A stretch of DNA of 17,789 nt from Ruminococcus sp. (GTDB lineage: Bacteria; Bacillota; Clostridia; Oscillospirales; Acutalibacteraceae). Of this stretch, positions 15,089 to 17,789 are shown piece by piece. Below the pieces are notes generated by a model. That model was not told the DNA's origin, searched no databases, and saw only the letters and a list, made by a program, of their open reading frames with translations. A program made the translations under genes and the position numbers. The stretch covers positions 1 to 17,789 of the forward strand of contig SFCS01000027.1 in NCBI GenBank assembly GCA_004558485.1, written 5' to 3'. Within the stretch, counting starts at the first letter, position 1. Every line of letters starts with the position of its first letter.

Positions 15089-15824
15089 GCTGAAGGATCT
15101 GCTGTTCCCGCCGCGCTGCGCTTTTTGCGACGCGGTCATCGCCCCGCGCGAGCGCCCGCTTTGTCCCGCTTGCGGACGGGCGTGCCCCGAAGTCTCCATA
15201 CTGGGCGAGGTCTGCCGCACCTGCGGTAGAGAAAAGCTCTGTTGCACCTGCAAGGAGGACAGCTTTTTATCCGACGGGATCGCGGCGCCGTTTTACTATG
15301 AGGGTGTCGCCCGCCGCGGTGTGTCGTTCTATAAGCGGGTGCAGGATGTCGATCGCACGGCGTTCTTTGTCAAAGAGATGGCAAACAGCATCTGCCGCTC
15401 GCTCGGCGATCGCATCGTGGATGTGATCACTGCTGTGCCGATGCGCCCCGCCGAAAAACGCAAACGCGGATTCGATCAGGTCGAGCCGCTGGCAAAGGGG
15501 ATCGCGAAGGAGTTTCATATCCCGTATGTGCCGCTTTTGCGCAAATGTCTCGATACGCCGTCGCAAAAGCTGCTCACGATGGAACAGAGGCGCAGCAATC
15601 TGCTCGGTGCATTTGATGTGAGAAACGGGGAACCGGTAAGAAATAAGCGTATTTTGCTGCTCGATGATGTCGTCACGACCGGTTCGACGACCAACGAATG
15701 CGCGAAAATGCTAAAAATTTACGGCGCCGATCGCGTGTATGTTGCCGCGATCGCGCTCACACGGCCGCAGATAGAACAGGACGGAAAGGTTGGACAGGAT
15801 GACAACGAAGGATTTTGGGATTGA
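15075..15824 (+). CDS. comF: ComF-family phosphoribosyltransferase-like protein
   Basis: The product is 249 aa. The N-terminus carries zinc-ribbon-like cysteines: C15/C18, C30/C33/C37, C47/C50 and C56/C57/C59. The second half is a type I phosphoribosyltransferase fold with the PRPP loop LLLDDVVTTGST (194-205) and the VPMRPAEKRKRGFDQVEPLA segment typical of ComF. In naturally competent bacteria ComF helps single-stranded DNA enter the cytoplasm, but ComF proteins are also widespread in bacteria not known to be competent, so competence is not implied. The ATG at 15075 is used because AGGGGAGG (15058-15065) lies 9 bases upstream; the ATG at 15081 is an alternative. It overlaps recD2 by 14 bases and the mreB-like gene by 26, so the three are very likely co-transcribed. 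Confidence 0.93.
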   Translation: MLMRRLKDLLFPPRCAFCDAVIAPRERPLCPACGRACPEVSILGEVCRTCGREKLCCTCKEDSFLSDGIAAPFYYEGVARRGVSFYKRVQDVDRTAFFVKEMANSICRSLGDRIVDVITAVPMRPAEKRKRGFDQVEPLAKGIAKEFHIPYVPLLRKCLDTPSQKLLTMEQRRSNLLGAFDVRNGEPVRNKRILLLDDVVTTGSTTNECAKMLKIYGADRVYVAAIALTRPQIEQDGKVGQDDNEGFWD

Positions 15825-16839
15825 TTTCGGCACGGCGCGGGTGGTAATCTATGCCGAAGGAAAAGGCGTTGTTTTGGACGAGCCCGCCGTGATCGCCGTC
15901 AATGCAAATACGGGAAAAATGTTTGCCTGCGGCGAAGAGGCATATGCCATGCAGGGGCGCGCGCCCGCATCCATCGAGGTCGTCCGTCCGCTTGCAAAGG
16001 GCGTCATTGCGGATTTTGACTATGCCTGCATGATGCTGCGGTATTTTATGCAAAAGGTGTGCGCGTATAAGGTCATCAAGCCCCGCGCCGCCGTGAGCGT
16101 GCCCGCACTGGTGACGGCGGTGGAGCAGCGCTCCTTCATGGATGCTGTCTATTCCGCGGGTGCGCGGCAGGTCATGCTCATCGAGGAGTCGATGGCAGCG
16201 GCGGTCGGTGCGGGACTGGATGTCGAGGCACCGCGCGGGTGCATGGTCGTCGAGATCGGTGCGGGCACGACCGATGTGGCGGTCATGTCGCTCAAGGGCG
16301 TTGCCTCCTCCTGTTCGCGGCGCGTGGGCGGCGATGCCTTCGACGAGGCAATCATGCGCTATATCCGCCAAAAGCATCGCCTGCTTATCGGCAGCCTCAG
16401 CGCCGAGCGCCTGAAGATCGAGATCGGAAAGGTGACGGACGGCGAGGAGGAAAAATGCACGACGGTCAGCGGACGCGACGCCGTCAGCGGCTTGCCGCGC
16501 GTGTGCGAGATTACCTCTCGTGAAATTCTGGAGGCGGTGTATGAGCCGCTGCAGGAAGTTTTGCACACCATCCAGAATGTGCTGGAAAACACCCCGCCCG
16601 AGCTTTCGGCGGATATTTATGACAACGGCATCATCCTCACCGGCGGCATGGCGCAGCTGCGCGGCATGACGGCTCTTGTGTCTGCGACGACCGGCATTTG
16701 CTGCCGCGTGGCGGACGATCCGATGCACTGTGTGGCGCGCGGCGCGGCGATGTCGCTCAAGTATATCCACATGCTGCACTCCGGTGTATACGACATCGGC
16801 AAATTTCTCTATGATGGGAGCACCACGTTGACAAATTGA
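15799..16839 (+). CDS. MreB/Mbl-like bacterial actin (rod-shape protein family)
   Basis: The product is 346 aa, close to the standard MreB length (about 330-350). MreB-type filaments lie under the membrane and guide wall synthesis. The actin-type ATP-binding motifs are present: phosphate 1 IDFGT (8-12), the VIADFDYACMMLRYF segment, phosphate 2 as EIGAGTTD (152-159), and adenosine motif GIILTGGMA (277-285). In most MreB proteins phosphate 2 begins with aspartate; here it is glutamate. There is no mreC or mreD beside it, so it is a stand-alone paralogue rather than the main mreBCD locus. The ATG at 15799 was chosen over a TTG at 15790 because GGAAAGG (15783-15789) touches the TTG but is well spaced for the ATG. 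It overlaps comF. Confidence 0.92.
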   Translation: MTTKDFGIDFGTARVVIYAEGKGVVLDEPAVIAVNANTGKMFACGEEAYAMQGRAPASIEVVRPLAKGVIADFDYACMMLRYFMQKVCAYKVIKPRAAVSVPALVTAVEQRSFMDAVYSAGARQVMLIEESMAAAVGAGLDVEAPRGCMVVEIGAGTTDVAVMSLKGVASSCSRRVGGDAFDEAIMRYIRQKHRLLIGSLSAERLKIEIGKVTDGEEEKCTTVSGRDAVSGLPRVCEITSREILEAVYEPLQEVLHTIQNVLENTPPELSADIYDNGIILTGGMAQLRGMTALVSATTGICCRVADDPMHCVARGAAMSLKYIHMLHSGVYDIGKFLYDGSTTLTN

Positions 16840-16857
16840 TGAAATTGCCAATATAGT
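16828..16857 (+). promoter_or_regulatory. Sigma-A-like promoter overlapping the mreB-like stop codon
   Basis: A perfect TTGACA (16828-16833) lies within the last codons of the mreB-like gene, followed after 18 bases by TATAGT (16852-16857). It points at spoIVB. In studied species spoIVB is expressed in the forespore, so this may be a chance match or allow some vegetative expression. Confidence 0.4.
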
Positions 16858-16880
16858 TTTCCCGCTTCACGGTCATACTA
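16851..16880 (+). promoter_or_regulatory. Sigma-G/sigma-F-type sporulation promoter of spoIVB
   Basis: The -10 element CATACTA (16874-16880) fits the Bacillus sigma-G consensus CATWHTA exactly. Eighteen bases upstream is ATATA (16851-16855), which fits the -35 consensus gHATR at four of five positions. Transcription would begin near 16887, just ahead of GGAGAGG (16888-16894) and the ATG at 16901. The -10 is flanked by CACGG (16868-16872) and CCGTG (16882-16886), a short inverted repeat. In B. subtilis spoIVB is transcribed by sigma-F and sigma-G, which supports the call. Confidence 0.6.
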
Positions 16881-16900
16881 GCCGTGAGGAGAGGAAAACG

Positions 16901-17789
16901 ATGCGTGGTGTTATCAAAGGCTTTACAATCCTGGTATTTATCATAACCGCGACGGTGTGGGTGCTCATCGGGTACTACGCCGCCGCTATGCCGCAGCAGT
17001 TCAGTGTCACCGAAGGAAAAACGCTGCGCCTTGACGGAGTGGTTACGGCTGTCAGAGACAATGACAGCGCCGCCCCGCGGGCTGCATCCGTGAACGGTAC
17101 GACACACAATGAAACGCTGCGGCTTTTCGGCGTGTTTCCGATAAAAAAGGTGCGTGTGCAGGTGGTGGAGCAGCCGGTGGTTGTGGTTGCGGGCGTGCCG
17201 TTCGGCATCAAGCTCTACACCGACGGTGTGCTCATCGTCGGTTTCACGGATGTGGACACCGCCGCAGGCCCTTACAATCCCGCCCGCACGGCGGGACTGC
17301 GGGTAGGCGATGTGGTGGTGTCGGTGGACGGACGGGCGGTAAACACCAACGAGGAGCTGAAAAATGCCGTTGAAAGCTCCGGCGGCAGCTATATGACCTT
17401 TGTGATACGGCGGGACAATCTCAGCTTTTCCGTGCGGTTTCGCGCGGTGCGGTCACAGACGGAGAATTGCTATAAATCCGGTTTTTGGGTGCGGGACAGC
17501 TCTGCGGGCATCGGCACGCTGACATTTTTCGATCCCGACGAGAGATTTTTCGGCGGCCTCGGCCATGCGGTGTGCGATGTGGACACGGACGAACCGCTGC
17601 CGATCTCGGCGGGCGAGATTGTCGCGGCGGAGATCTATGATGTGGAGAAGGGCAGTGTGGGGACAGCAGGCTCACTGTGCGGCGCGGTCGGCGACGATGC
17701 CATCGGCAACCTCGTCGAAAACGGTGCTGCCGGCGTTTTTGGTATCCTCACGCGCATGCCCGGTGCGTGCTTCCGCACCATGCCGGTCG
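16901..17789 (+). CDS. spoIVB: SpoIVB peptidase (sporulation signalling protease), 3'-truncated by window edge
   Basis: In B. subtilis SpoIVB is secreted from the forespore and cleaves SpoIVFA, which releases pro-sigma-K processing in the mother cell. About 296 residues are visible of roughly 400-430. There is an N-terminal membrane anchor (residues about 6-30, GFTILVFIITATVWVLIGYYAA), a PDZ domain at about 105-175 (NPARTAGLRVGDVVVSVDGRAV) and the start of the S55 peptidase domain (AGIGTLTFFDPDERFFGGLGHAVCD). The catalytic histidine is H222. The catalytic serine lies about 140 residues further in B. subtilis and is outside the window. The ATG at 16901 follows GGAGAGG (16888-16894) by 6 bases. 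A sporulation-type promoter lies directly upstream. No stop codon occurs before the window end. Confidence 0.93.
   Translation, partial: MRGVIKGFTILVFIITATVWVLIGYYAAAMPQQFSVTEGKTLRLDGVVTAVRDNDSAAPRAASVNGTTHNETLRLFGVFPIKKVRVQVVEQPVVVVAGVPFGIKLYTDGVLIVGFTDVDTAAGPYNPARTAGLRVGDVVVSVDGRAVNTNEELKNAVESSGGSYMTFVIRRDNLSFSVRFRAVRSQTENCYKSGFWVRDSSAGIGTLTFFDPDERFFGGLGHAVCDVDTDEPLPISAGEIVAAEIYDVEKGSVGTAGSLCGAVGDDAIGNLVENGAAGVFGILTRMPGACFRTMPV

Noticed and set aside
15757..16851. A 364-codon minus-strand open frame almost coextensive with the mreB-like gene
   Set aside because: The plus-strand protein has all actin-fold motifs; the reverse frame has none and is a codon-phase artefact.
1..17789. LexA/DinR (SOS) boxes near uvrB, uvrA and recD2
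   Set aside because: I saw no convincing GAAC-N4-GTTC-type site in the visible intergenic DNA; the uvrB promoter itself is outside the window.

Overview
The window is 17.8 kb of gene-dense DNA with every recognisable gene on the + strand. It reads as core chromosome of a spore-forming Clostridia-type Firmicute, most likely in the Oscillospiraceae/Ruminococcaceae area. The taxonomic clues are an IspH-ribosomal protein S1 fusion gene, the start of a SpoIVB sporulation protease gene, a DUF5685-type gene coupled to a J-domain gene, strong AGGAGG-type ribosome binding sites and fairly high GC (roughly 58-60% by eye). The genus is inference. I see no mobile element, CRISPR array, tRNA or rRNA gene.

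Layout. (1) 1-4698: uvrB (5' end cut by the window edge) and uvrA, coupled by a stop codon that runs into the uvrA Shine-Dalgarno; together they encode the damage-recognition half of nucleotide excision repair. (2) 4720-6275: a sigma-A-like promoter, a DUF5685-type gene and an ATGA-coupled J-domain/Cys-tail gene, closed by a strong intrinsic terminator. (3) 6278-6829: a small polytopic membrane protein whose Shine-Dalgarno lies directly behind that terminator. (4) 6853-12412: a promoter, then an RpiR-type regulator, a BaiN/HI0933-type flavoprotein, cmk, plsC and the ispH-rpsA fusion, all overlapping by 4-19 bases and ending at a 15-bp-stem terminator. This looks like one operon joining nucleotide, phospholipid and isoprenoid precursor synthesis to ribosomal protein S1. 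(5) 12513-12836: a small one-TM protein of unknown function. (6) 12827-16839: a promoter buried in the end of that gene, then recD2, comF and an mreB-like gene in overlapping order. (7) 16851-17789: a sigma-G/F-like promoter and spoIVB, cut by the window end.

No clearly new multi-gene system is visible. The best leads are an in-frame internal start for S1 inside ispH-rpsA (consensus Shine-Dalgarno at 11153-11161, ATG at 11172), preceded by an AT-rich island with an extended -10 promoter; the DUF5685-type protein, whose aspartate motifs recall squalene/phytoene synthases, paired with a J-domain protein ending in ten cysteines; a terminator set immediately against a downstream start; and a sporulation-type promoter overlapping a sigma-A-like one in front of spoIVB.
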